From NCBI RefSeq assembly GCF_023856365.1, contig NC_064555.1, positions 14,101,754 through 14,165,753 of the forward strand: a DNA stretch of 64,000 bases, read 5' to 3'. Below the pieces are notes generated by a model. That model was given only the letters and a program-made list of their open reading frames with translations, searched no databases and had not been told where the DNA came from. The DNA is from Brienomyrus brachyistius (lineage: Eukaryota; Chordata; Actinopteri; Osteoglossiformes; Mormyridae). Position numbers and translations under genes: made by a program. Position 1 is the first letter of the stretch, and every line of letters begins with the position of its first letter. Below, piece by piece: positions 1 through 11,690 of this stretch.

Positions 1-600
1 GTAGAAGATTTTTTGAGCAACATCGTACACACGCAATGGGAATTGCGTATGTACGATAATTTCTCTCAAAATACGATAATTTTAAGCTGTTGGTACGATA
101 CTTCCAACATTTAATATCTGGCAACACTGTATACCACTCACAAATCTCAGAGCGTTTTCAAAGTCTTGTCGGAAAACCCCTGCAGACGAGATGTTAGCAT
201 AGCTGCGGCGCCAAATGCCCAAAGCGCGGCGGTTTGCCGCGGGAAATGCTGACCCTAACTGCAGCTGGCGCGGGCGGATGGTGAATTCGCCGCCTACGCT
301 GGGCAGCCCAGGCAGAAGTGGCCTGCGGAGCAATATCGAGCCGCCTTGATAAACTCGCACCACCGCACAAGGGAAGACGTCCTCCAGGATCTTTCTCATA
401 TCACTCACTGCTCATTCAGAACTAGCGAACATCACCAGCACTGGCTGCGGCCAGCAGAAGATAATAGGAAAGGTTTTCAACACTGTGTGGGGAAAAAAAT
501 TACTGTCACACTAGGATTCACACAAACGCGGCGCTCACGCCAGGGAGTAATGTGTCTGCCGGTGTTGCATGCTGGGAAGCCGGTGTAAACTGTCGCTATG
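1..600 (-). other. CpG-rich block with an unrecognised candidate exon
   Basis: Bases about 190-360 are much richer in CpG than their surroundings. On the minus strand an ATG at 406-408 opens a frame of 108 codons down to 82, beginning MSDMRKILEDVFPCAVV and rich in arginine. I do not recognise the product. A possible donor (TTT|GTGAGT) interrupts the frame near 140, which would make this a first exon of a gene running off the left edge. It could equally be a promoter-associated open frame without coding function. No domain or membrane segment is evident. Confidence 0.2.
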
Positions 601-819
601 CTAGTTTATTGATGGAGCGATAACATCTAACTCCTCATATTGCACGGGAGACGCCGTCCTCAGAATCATTGGGGATGTCAAAATAACTGACACACATTTT
701 TGTTCTGGCTCGCGAAAAGCTGAATTTAAAATGGATAATTAGCATGCATGGTTACCTGAAGCCATGAACGAAAGGAAACCTGAAGCCATAATTTTCAAGA
801 ATATTTCTAGAGATGTTTG

Positions 820-935
820 CCCTGCGATGGGCTGGCCCCCCATCCTGGGTTGTTCCCTGCCACGTGCCCATTGATTCCGGGATAGGCTCTGGACCCCCGC
901 AACCCAGTAGGATAAGCGGTTTGGAAAATGGATGG
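820..935 (+). mobile_element. GATGGATGG-tailed interspersed repeat, 3' part, with target-site duplication
   Basis: The segment runs from CCTGCGATGGGCTGG to AAAATGGATGG and matches the 3' half of the longer copy at 10371-10662. It is flanked by the same 11 bases, ATTTCTAGAGA, at 803-813 and 936-946. This is the signature of a retroposed insertion truncated at its 5' end. The family resembles a very common teleost SINE-like repeat; the family name is not assigned. Confidence 0.75.
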
Positions 936-1594
936 ATTTCTAGAGAAGATAGTCAGTTGAGTGGATCACTAATATAATAAATCTCCTGGAAAATCTTATA
1001 TTTCTGAAGTTTCTATTTTTACAGAACATTTTTACAATGCATTCTGGAGTGCTGTATTTGATTATATTATCCATAATACATCTCTGCTCTAATAATAATC
1101 GATCATGTACAATATATCTAATTACTCATGGTTGCATATAAGTCAATGGCATAGGAGCTGTGTGGGTGTGTGTAGTCATTATGCCTCAGCAATATAATAG
1201 CATGCATGTAAAGTCCCATTTAAAAAAAAGATTCTTTTTGTCATTACGTTAGAGTGCGCCCCAAAGACCAACAGACTTAATGACGATGTTCACCCAGAAA
1301 AATAAGCAAGCAAGCTTAAAAGGCAATTCTTAGGTAATATATCTCTCTGTTTTCTTTTTAAATTTTACTGATCATACTGTATACTGTGCTTCTGTCATGC
1401 TCCGCCTCCTTCTGAGTCTGATGTCTAACATTTAAGGTGGATGCTCCCTAAAGCAGTTCAGGCCGTGAATTCTGAGGTACGAATGCAGGCTGTTGCACAG
1501 TGGGCATATTTCTGTTAAAATTCTCATTAAAGTGGCAGTGTCTCATAACCCCAGAGAAGCCTCTTTAATCCCTTGATAACTGCACCACCAGACA

Positions 1595-1797
1595 TTAGGC
1601 TTGCATTTATACATCGCATTTATTTGGCAGAGACTTTTGTCCAAAGTGACGTATGACAGCTTTCCTGGAGAAATTTGGGGTTAGGGTCATAGTCAAGGGC
1701 CCAACAGTGAAATCTATTGAACAGTTAAGGGATTTGAACCAACAACCTTCTGGTCATGAGCGCAGTCATAACCGGCAGGTTTTCAGGCCCGGTACCA
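1595..1797 (+). mobile_element. Teleost SINE/LINE-tail type repeat
   Basis: The sequence contains TTTGTCCAAAGTGACGTATG followed by GGGATTTGAACC and CCTTCTGGTCATGAGCGC. These are the landmarks of an abundant fish repeat whose consensus is close to TATCCAAAGCGACTTACA with a downstream RNA-polymerase-III B-box-like motif. The copy is diverged, and its boundaries are approximate. A shorter relative lies at 6845-6910. Confidence 0.5.
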
Positions 1798-4278
1798 CAC
1801 ACGCACACACACCTCCATGACACTTAATCTAATGATAAAAGTTTGGCTTGCTTTCCATGCTATGAGCACCGTCAGAGCCTGTAATTATGCTAAAGGCTCT
1901 TTTGTCAGAGTATAATTATGACGGCACAACATTGCTTGTTTGCCACCATTAATAGCACCGCAGTGGCCCATAACTCCAGGTCTTAATTACAAAATAGTAG
2001 GGGGTATGGTGAAGAGCCTGCTGCCATTCGCTGCTACCTCAGCGGGGGAGCACGAGCAGAGCATCAGGCCAGCGGCCGTGTGGAATGTCATGGCAGGAGG
2101 TCCTTCAGAGCGTCACTAATATACACGGGGGAGGATTCCATTAATTATTCTTACCAAAATAAAAAAATTAAGCACGGGGCTTTAATTCTGCTTTGATGTC
2201 TTACCAGTGAGTCCACACTGGGCTAATCGGATGTAGCTGCCCTACACATGAATTAGTGAGCGTTCGACAGCAATTACATAGCATTAGCGCCAGACAGACG
2301 TCAAATAACACTGATAAAGGGGAGGCAGGGCACCGACAAGCCTGTCTAGATGCAGACCTGATGTCATGTGACAGCGCCGTCTGAGCGGAGGATCTTTGAT
2401 TGACAGCCTCCCCCCCCCCCCCCAACGTCAAAACACAAACACATTCAACATTACCACAGCACACCTCATGTTCTAACCATTACAGCTAGTTCCCATGGAA
2501 ACTGCCCCCGAAATAGGTTTTGATGGCAACACAGCCTCCCACCTGCAACTGCCATTGGAAGAGAAGAAACTGAACGGAGAGCAGGAGGGAAGGTATTAAA
2601 GAGGGTTGTGAAATGAAGAGAGAAATGGGGCAAAACTAAAAGAGGAGGGACACTAAAACAACTAGCCGGCGTACTGACATGCTAGCACCAGCGCTTTTGA
2701 TGTAAGGCGCCTTTCATTGTAGATGCTATCAAAGCATTTTTTTTTTGCAAATGCTAATACTATATCTTTATTGCTAGATGAGGTTTCAGAGCCTCAGGGA
2801 GGCGAGGGATGGTGCTGTTCACTGTCAATCACTGCCTAGTGTAACCCAACCGGAACCATCAGACCTCCGACAGTGAACAATAATCCCGACCGCGTGCAAA
2901 TCCCGGCCTTTAGGAGCCTCAAAGCTTCACTGTACCGCGACTCTTTGGTACACACAGTCGTGTTATCTTCCCCTCATTCTCACTGATCTCTGTGCCTTGG
3001 CGTTACTGTTCATTCACCAGAAATATTCTAGTTCCATCTGTGCTCCGACGTTTTTTCATGAGTCATCATGATGTGATGTCTTCCATAGGGTCAGCAGGAA
3101 CATAAAGAGATGCAGCGAGAGGAAGATCTCGCTCCGGGACTCTGTACGTCTTAGGACATCCCATTCCCAGGAACACGACAGGAGGCCGCGCTCAGGGAAG
3201 CTGCTTTTGCATAATCTCCGACAGTCGTCCCCAGCTCCCAAGAAAGAGACGTGAGCGGGACCTGAGCGTATTACCTTTCTATTTCAGGTATAGCGCTTCC
3301 TCGCTCTCTATCGAGCCGAGGGGCGCGGAGAAACTACGTGAGGAGATAAGGACGGCGTGTGAGAGGCCAGAGCGAGGAAATGGACCTGAGGAGGAGGACG
3401 ATGTGCCCGGTCGTGGGGAGGAGACGGTATAGCAGGGGCCAAGGGAAAGGAGTGCGAAAAGGACAAGCAGAGGATGGGATCCGTGACAGATAAACGGGCA
3501 CTTAAAGGCCATCTGCCCTGCCGCCGCCACTTATCGGGTCGTGCCAGAGGGCTGGGGGGCCCTACCAGCTTAGGCAGCTCCGGGGACATAGTCTCGCCAG
3601 CTGTGGGGGGGGGGCACACTCGCGCTGTCATGGCACTGAAAGGTACATCCCTTAGCAACAGTTACTCGAATGACGACAGAGTCCTTTTTTGGAACACAAA
3701 TGGAATAATAAAACAAAGGGACGGAGACTGAGAGCCCTGGCATGGCACTAAAGCCGGCGTTCAAATAATGGGTGAATAGAGAGGGGTCTCGTTCGTCCCC
3801 TTCCGCTCGCAAAAAAGCATCCCTGGCCTCACCACCGTTTTAAAACAATGGTGTAAGCTAAACCACCCCCCTGCCCACAAGCTGCATGGCTCTGTCTGAA
3901 GTGGTTTCTATATTGCTGCACTGCACTGACAATCCTTCCTAGGAGGCACTAGCGACATTCTCAGATAATCTCCCAGACTCCAGTCTGAACAATACAGGGG
4001 CCCAAAGGAACTAGGAGCACTGATTCATACAGGCTTTTATCAGCCAGTTAATCCAGTCAGAAGAATTACCGTCGTGCTTAAGAGATTTCCCCTATTTTCT
4101 CATCGCGGGCCTCAAGAAATCTCCTCAACCCAAGGAATGACTCCGAATTCACCAGAATAGGCATTATGAGACCTTCCTTAAGATCATTTAATTAGGCTAA
4201 CGGCCAAAACTAAGACTTTATTTCGAAGGACTGACACACTCTGCTGGGGCTAAACTTTCTACAAGAAGCGTTTACTGC

Positions 4279-4396
4279 AGGGTTTCCCGATCCAGTCCTC
4301 AGGGACTCACAGAAGTCCACGTTTTTGCTCCCTCCCAACTCCAGCAAAAATGTGTACCGACTGTGGGTCCCTGAGAAGCAGAATGGGAAACGCTGG
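4279..4396. mobile_element. Short palindromic MITE
   Basis: The two ends are imperfect inverted copies: GGTTTCCCGATCCAGTCC with TCAGGGAC on the left, and GTCCCTGAGA then GAATGGGAAAC on the right. The length is about 118 bp with no coding capacity. The 'fails-to-code palindrome starting GGGTTTCCC' form is a familiar non-autonomous DNA element of fish genomes. The family name is not assigned. Confidence 0.5.
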
Positions 4397-4804
4397 TTCA
4401 GAGCCAAGTTCTGTAGTCAGCATTAACAGTCTGAGGGCTTGGATGTTCCTTGAGCTTTTAAATACAAAAGACAAGAAAAGGCCCAGTCGACTTTACATTT
4501 ATTAGGTTCGAAAGCACATCGACTGTAAGCAACTTGAACTGCTTACGGCTTCACACATTTTTGCTGCTGGAATCATTGGTACAAAAACAGGATTTAAACT
4601 TTTGGCCACAAAACCAAGTCAGTTTGTTTCTTGGTTATAAAAGCTACATACTTGATGATTGAAGTTTTCATAACTTCTGTTGTTGTTTTCACATCATTGC
4701 AGTTTTGGCCCAAGTTAGAGGCATTGTGTTTTACATTAACACAGCACGTGCTTTTATCGCATTGCCAGCACCGGGGTTACACTGCACTAATTGCCGACTG
4801 TGGA

Positions 4805-4807
<3 letters not shown>

Positions 4808-4841
<34 letters not shown>
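4808..4841 (+). repeat. Poly-G tract (34 G)
   Basis: An uninterrupted run of 34 guanines lies in otherwise AT-rich intergenic DNA. Such a run can form G-quadruplexes, and its length is usually unreliable in assemblies. Shorter G or C runs recur through the window, for example near 41500-41521, 45669-45682, 47904-47922 and 53059-53076. Confidence 0.95.
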
Positions 4842-4844
<3 letters not shown>

Positions 4845-7800
4845 CCTGGAACATGCTTGGGTAACTTGTGGAGCATAATTACAAATGCAGTGACAGATAA
4901 TGACGAAAAAAACTAGCTACAAATTTACCTAAAAATGCAAACTGATAAAACTATATTGATAAAAGCCAGAGCAAATGACGTTGATTACTCACTGAGTGCT
5001 GTGATTTTATATCTACCAATCAGATGTATTTTTAGATGGTAAATTCAATGTTACGTCACTGGCAGCGTTGGCTGAATCTGAATGCGCATCACGAGGCAAA
5101 AAAGTGCACAGTGAGGTGGGCAAGCTTTGACAATTTCGAAAAACAATAAAGATGAAGAAGACTTTGTCTGAGGTTTTGTAAAGCAAACAGATAAACTGAC
5201 ATGACTTTAAAGCCCCCTCCCCTTATGCTCCCTCCGTGGTCAGATGTGCTCCACAGTCCATGGTAGTAATATTGGAATATGTGCATTTCCAGTTGGCCCT
5301 TCGTATATTTTTGTGTGGCTAATCCTCATAGGATAATGTTCTGCTTCTTTTCATTATGGCCTAAATCCCACTGCTCCTGCTAGCTGAGTCACTCTGAGAG
5401 CATTCTGCAAGCCTATTCAATCCCCATTGCCTACATAAACTCAAGCAAATCCATCATTTCGTGCACGGGGTGAGCAACGTGACTCGCCGAGCACGAAAAA
5501 AGAGCGAAAGGGAGAGACGCCAACGGCACTCGCGGCTGGCTGGCGCTCCGAACTGCCCACCCAGTCCCTTCGAGCAGTTTACATGCTGCAAAGTCCAAGA
5601 AGAAACATTCTTAAGCGTTAAAAATCTTGGCTGGAAACCTTGCGATACATGAGGCATGAAGAAGCGAAACAGGAGGCAACTCGGTGAAACTTAACCCTTA
5701 TCAAGGTAGCCGCAGATGAGTCGTAGCGGTTTTGACGTGTCAAAGCTCTTATTACGTTCTTGTGAATCCATCCACGGAGGAAAGATGAAAGGTAATATGC
5801 CGCAGAGCTCAAAGCCTCCTGACCTTTCCAAGCAGTCTCTGGCCCAAAGGTGTCGCACGTCAGTCTAGGCGGGACATGTCGGATTTCATCTCAGTCGATC
5901 TCTTAGTTCGTTAACCTTTTGCATGCGAATGAGCCACCAACGCAATGTATAGCGTTAAGCCGTTTAAAGTACTTACCATAATTCTTCAGTTATGTTAATT
6001 GGAAAACTGTTGCTGATCTGACTCCCACTGCATGCTTCCTCTGATACTTCGTAAAACCCAAAGTAAAATTAATATAAAGCTGGCTGCTAATTGAATTTTA
6101 AGTTTATAGCCTGTTAAATTAAAAGGAATGTTGGATATTGAAAGAGCTAAAACGATGTAGATATTTTATGTCAGCGTAATGGGCATACCTGGGTAATTTT
6201 GGTTTTACACAACGAGCAGACTCATTAACCATGGTCTGTACTATGCAGACTGGTCCAATTCACAGCTCAAAGCGCACTGATGAATACTCCCGCGAGACGA
6301 GATTCTTTCATAAGCTACACGCTATACCATCTTCTGCTCACTGCGGGATGACATAAAAGGGCATTCAGATTATAATTAAAGGTGAAAGGCAATTATTAGG
6401 ACACAAAACCTTTAAATTTAGAAAGCCCGTTTTACATTGTTATATAATTAGTGGAAACTCCCATTTTCATGAACTCAGAAGACCCTCCTGGTTCCTGAAG
6501 CAGGATGTAGTTATGAGTCAGAGTTACAGATTGGAGTTCATCCCACCCACATTAAATACAAAGCACGGATATATATATATATAATTCATCGGTATTTACA
6601 AGGTTTGGAGAGAAACACTAACTCAGAAACAAATTTAAATGATATTGTGGAGATCATAAACCCCAACACACAATCAACTGGGAATCTGGTGAAGTAGCCA
6701 GCATTTGAGAGACCATTTAACTGTACCAGCAAAGCACCTTGTAGGTGAATTCTCAGGATTGGCTTAAATTCTCTTCGGAAATCCTGCCATTACTGGTAAT
6801 TGTCCATCATTAATTTATACTGCTGGACTTTCACATTCTAAGGTTACGTTTACTTATTTAGCAGCGGCGTTTGTCGAAAGTGACATACAAGCTGTGATCA
6901 GAGAGCAGGGCTGGGAAGGTCTGTCTTAGAGAAACAGAAAGCAACATACAGTCATGCCCAAAATGCTGCAGTCATTCCCTTTATCTTTTACATACCGTGC
7001 CCAGAAGTTTCCACATGTACTTCAAAAATGAATTAAAATTTCCTTAACACCCAAGTACTATAATACGCAGTTGTTCATGGACATAAAAATAATTAGAGTT
7101 ACAAAAAAGATACCAAATCCTTGTGATAACTGGGAAATTACATGAAGCAGTGGATGGCAGATCTGGAAATTTGAGTGAGAATTCCTCACCTTGATCAATT
7201 TACAGCCAAGTCGTAGCGCTAAAAATAGAAACAGCAATTAAAATTTCTCACTTAAGCAAAGAATAAAGAACTCATGGCTTGCACACATGGGTTGATTTAC
7301 TTTACATTTCATTTCAGTGCAGCTCCAATGACTTTTACTTCATTGCACAAACAGAATGTGGCCCGACATACTGTATATATATTTTTAAAAAATACCGACA
7401 CCGTGAACGCAGTGTTATTCAAGTTCCAGGCAGCTATGGTGTCGCATGTAAAACCACCTTAACATTTGTCAGTTTGTACTTTACTATCTGTTCTCCCAAG
7501 GCCTACGGAGCTGCCTCGCACAGAAAGAGGAACTGCATCATGCCACTGTTTGAGCAGCATTAGCCTAGAGGTCAAACAATTATATTTGCACAGAAGTCAG
7601 AGCATAATGTCATTTTTGGGAGGACCCAGGCTGAGTCATGGGAGATCGCTTCTTGCCTTTCTGACGCCGTCTGTTTTTATCACGCAGCGCCTCGTCTCTG
7701 TAATTAACCCACCGTAGGCCAAAGCCACGGTCCGCTTGTGTCTCCAGGTGGCCCCCGCCTGAGACCGAGCCGGCTGCTGAGCCCACAGTTAAGCCAGGCC

Positions 7801-9240
7801 CCTGGAAGTACTTTCAGACTGCTGGCCGTAGCACTTTTTCCACCATGCTAAGTGCATTTGCTGTGCTCCAACCGGAGCACATTTTTCAAATCCATCTGGT
7901 GACTGACTGCTTGGTTTTAGCTGGAATATAAAAATCCATCAGTGGGACGAGAGACGTTTTTCCATTTTTTTTTTGTTTTCAAAATGATCGTCCTTCAAGG
8001 TGATTCCGAGGTGAATCTTCCTTCTTGTCTTTGGAGAAACTCCCGTAAAGAGCATTAATTCAGAAGCACCTGGAGGAGGACAGTGAGATGTGGATTTTTT
8101 TTTTTTTGAGGGGGGGGATGCCACTCTTCAAAAATAAATTCCAAGTGCTAATTATTTGGGTCTCCATGTCCAAATAATTCCCAGTTTTTTTGAGTGAGAA
8201 ACACCTCCCGGTGACACGGGGTTGACATTAAATCCTGAGCTACCTAAAACATTCTAGAAAGGACGTAAGTGTCATTTCACCGACACCTTTCAGAACCTTT
8301 TCCTAGAGATACACTTTACTAGTCCATATAATCTTCTTTGTACAGTACCTTAGGATGCTAAGTGTTCTGTCTCGCCTTATTACTGCCTCTGCTGGCATAT
8401 TTGATCTCTCCAGGCACTGTGTAAGTACGTTTTAGTGATGCTAAGAATTACAGGCTTCATTTCAGCCATCTTGATTTGACTGTTTGCTAAAGGAAAATTC
8501 AGAATCATGGTTTGAAATCATGAATTCTGAAACGATGAGCTAGTCACCTGCAGGGAACTTCAATCAAACGTCCCAGTATTTTTACACGACGCACAAGAGA
8601 CGTCTAAATAGAGTCTTCATTAATGAAATGTTGGCGAACATTAAATATTAAATATGTCCCCTTCATACGACCGTGGCGACTGGTAAAATAAAGAGGAGTG
8701 GTCATGTAATTTAATCAAGGAAAATCGCATATATAATTTGAAAAGGGGTTCATCAATCTTTGTCATATGCTGTCATCACACTGAATAACTGCTCTGGCAC
8801 AAAGGAGGGCAGACTGCTCCCACTGCCCCCTGCTCTGTGCCCGGGACTCTACACTGAGGGGTTGCCCATGACAAAGGTCACATGATGAAGGTCACATGAC
8901 TCAGAATGCAATCCATCCTATCACATGTCACAGCACAAGCACCGTATGGCAGCAGAATGTATTCAGGTCTCTTTTGACTCTCGGGACTGCATCCATCTCT
9001 GACCACTAATAAAAGCGATTCCAAGACATCATGAAAAACAGGTTCTTTCTACTTAATAATTTGTGCATTTATTTGAAGTTAACGGCATCAATCCAGGGTG
9101 TCCTGTTTCATAACCTATACTTGCTGGGACTGGGTCTATGCTCACCACTTAAGGAAAATGGATGAAGTTAATGCAGGATATACAGTACATCCTGTACCGA
9201 TTTCAAAGGTTTTTTTTTTTAAATAATAAACAGCAACAAT

Positions 9241-9488
9241 GGCAACACTTTATGTAAAGCACCCATGCATAAATAATAATGCATTCATAAAGCATTATAA
9301 ACATGCTATAACTATTTATAAAAAGGCATAACGCATTATAGCCTGTTTGTTATGTATTATGAATGCTTCATGAAGCTCTCGGTTACAATGCACTATAAAT
9401 ACCTTCATAATGGCTTATTCAGACTATTATAGTGCATTATGAAGGTATCTATAGTGCAATATGATGACTGTTACTGATGAGTGTTACC
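9241..9488. mobile_element. MITE with inverted termini and internal palindrome
   Basis: The ends are GGCAACACT and, inverted, GGTAACACT. Inside is a perfect 14-base inverted pair (ATACCTTCATAATG and CATTATGAAGGTAT) around 9400-9450, and several copies of a TATAATGCATTAT-like core. The element is about 248 bp and AT-rich with no open frame. This is typical of a palindromic non-autonomous DNA transposon in fish. The superfamily is not determined. Confidence 0.55.
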
Positions 9489-10198
9489 GTACATTCTACA
9501 GATAGTTTTTCGACTGCATTGACATTATACTTTCAACTACCATATTAATATTATTCAAGGTATAAAATTGAACAAAAAAATCTATAGAAGTGGTGAGAAT
9601 ATCCATTTAGTGTACAGCTGTTGCCAGGAACACTTCTGGAGAAGTGTAAGAGCCATCCGCCTACGCATCACAGCCCCCGTTCCCGACCAACACCAGCCTC
9701 AGCTGCAGCCCAGCACATCCGCCTTCCAGAGGTCCAGGGCCTTGATCACGACTCTGCCCTTGACCTTTTGGCAGAGGCAGCAGGAAGTTCTGCACGCTAG
9801 TTCCAGTGGCCATCCAGTGTCATTTCATGATTTGCAGTTTGGTCGGAACAGTACAAGCTGCCAGCATTTGTATTATTAAGACCTCTGCTAGTAGCGTAGT
9901 GAGAATGAATCAGACAGGCAAGCACTGTGGGCCAATAACACAGCAGCCGACTAAAGTATAGGAAGATCGGACGCATCATTCTCCGTTTTGCATCATACAT
10001 GTTCTCAGACAGACGTGTTTCTGCGTGCTTTGAGTCTTTAAGTCTTCCTCAGGGTCATGGGGCAGAACCTCTTAGTGAAAGTGAAAGTACCTCCACGAAA
10101 CCGATCATGTTTTTTTTTTTCACGGCACGTTGGAGCACAAAGGAGATCGTAGATTAGTAGTGTCAGAACTAAAATGTTACCTGAACTACAAATTGCAG

Positions 10199-10350
10199 TG
10201 TGCGGCTCAGCAGGTAAGAACTCTGTGATCAGATGGTCATCTGTTCAAATCCCAGGGCTGGTGGCGTGAACAAGGCCCTTAATCCCCAGTTGCAGTCCGA
10301 CCTGCTTTATCAATTGTACGTCAATTTGAAAAAGTGCCTGCTTATTAATG
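10199..10350 (+). mobile_element. tRNA-headed SINE fragment
   Basis: The segment starts with GTGCGGCTCAGCAGGTAAGA, similar to a polymerase III A box, and has CTGTTCAAATCCCAGG, similar to a B box, about 45 bases downstream. A tRNA-unrelated body with AAGGCCCTTAATCCCCAG follows. It lies immediately upstream of the repeat at 10371. Confidence 0.5.
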
Positions 10351-10369
10351 GCATTCATGAATTTCTGTA

Positions 10370-10662
10370 GGGGCAGCACGGTGGTTAGCACTGATGCATC
10401 ATACCTCTAGAACCGGGGTTTCAGTGCCTATCCCAGCTCTACATGTGGAGTTTGTATGTTTTTGTTGTTGTGGGGTCCGAAGGCATGCTATGATGAACTG
10501 AAGATGAGATGCCAAACTGCGAGTGTGCCCTGTGATGGACTGACACCCCGTGATGGGCTGTTACCTGCCTTGTGCCCGTAGCTTCCAGGAGGGGCTCCGG
10601 ACCACAACCACCACCCCCCCAAGCCTGAATAGGACAATCAGGTATAAAAAATGGATTGATGG
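10370..10662 (+). mobile_element. GATGGATGG-tailed interspersed repeat, near full length, with target-site duplication
   Basis: It begins GGGGCAGCACGGTGGTTAGC and ends with ATGGATTGATGG. Identical 13-base direct repeats ATGAATTTCTGTA flank it at 10357-10369 and 10663-10675, which fixes the insertion boundaries. The body contains the same CCTGTGATGG...GGCTCCGGACC core as the copy at 820-935. It is a non-coding retroposed repeat inserted next to the SINE fragment. Confidence 0.8.
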
Positions 10663-11399
10663 ATGAATTTCTGTACTGATACTTTCATCAGAAAGAATAT
10701 GACAGAAGCAGCGACGCCCTTTTAGGATTCGAACCCGAGTCTTCTAACCGCTGCCCCCTCCACTGCACACAACTCGTTTGTGAACCATTATTGGCTTCAT
10801 TAGTCCTCCTTAATGTTTAATTTCCTGCCCGCGGAGCGAGGATGGCTCTGGACACTATCTCCCACACATCGGCTCACATATTGCTAGCTAATCAACACTT
10901 CCATCTGTTTTCTGTTAACTCGCTGCGTCCTGCCCCCACCGCGCGCAGCTTTACGCTAAGATGGCCAGCCGCTCTGACAGAAGCACTCATTTGTTTCCAA
11001 AATAGGACATGAGGTGAACTAAAAAAGCTAAGGTGCCATTTAATCCTCTTTTAACAGCGGCAGCAAAACATGTCCTTGCAGAAATATCCCTTATGTTTGC
11101 AGGACATGGCGATTGATATATTAGCTTCTGTGTTACCGTGACATTTATCCTTTTTTTAAAAAAAAGAACTTTACATATTTGTCTCATTGACTCATATTAT
11201 TGCCCCTTTCTCTAGAAGCGATTCCAAAATTATAGATTTTTCTGCAAATAGCTAAAGACAGATTACCTCAAGCTTTACCCAGAATGTAGCGAGAGTTTAA
11301 ACGATTCACGGCCTTACACAGCACCGCATTTACATATTTCGTAAAAAAGCTTTTTTCCAAAGCGAGGATAAGGGGGGGGGGGTTAGCCAACATCCCTGG

Positions 11400-11690
11400 A
11401 GTAACTGGGATTTGAGAATCAGACCTTGCCAAGGACACAGCAGTGACATCACTCTGTTGGCCAAGGGATTTGAAGTGGCGACCTTCGGGGTGGTCTCTGG
11501 CTCAGCGGGGTTAGGACTCGGTGCCCATGACTGGAAGGTCGCTGTTTTGCAGACCGATGCCACTGTCGGGCCCCTGAGCGAGGCCCTCAACCCCGATTGT
11601 TCCAGAGGTACCTGATGCTGTAGGATCCTGTGCCGGGCCCCCAAACATACGCTCAGCTCTCTGTCTCACGGAGAGCAAATCAGAATAAGC
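11400..11690 (+). mobile_element. Composite SINE-like repeat
   Basis: The segment contains AAGGGATTTGAAGTGGCGAC, then a second head GGCTCAGCGGGGTTAGGACT followed by GAGCGAGGCCCTCAACCCC. These are pieces of two fish tRNA-derived repeats joined or nested. The open frames on both strands here (about 67-104 codons) are shadows of the repeat. Confidence 0.45.

Noticed and set aside
4631..4864. Glycine-rich 77-codon open frame
   Set aside because: It is produced by the 34-base G run and has no other support.
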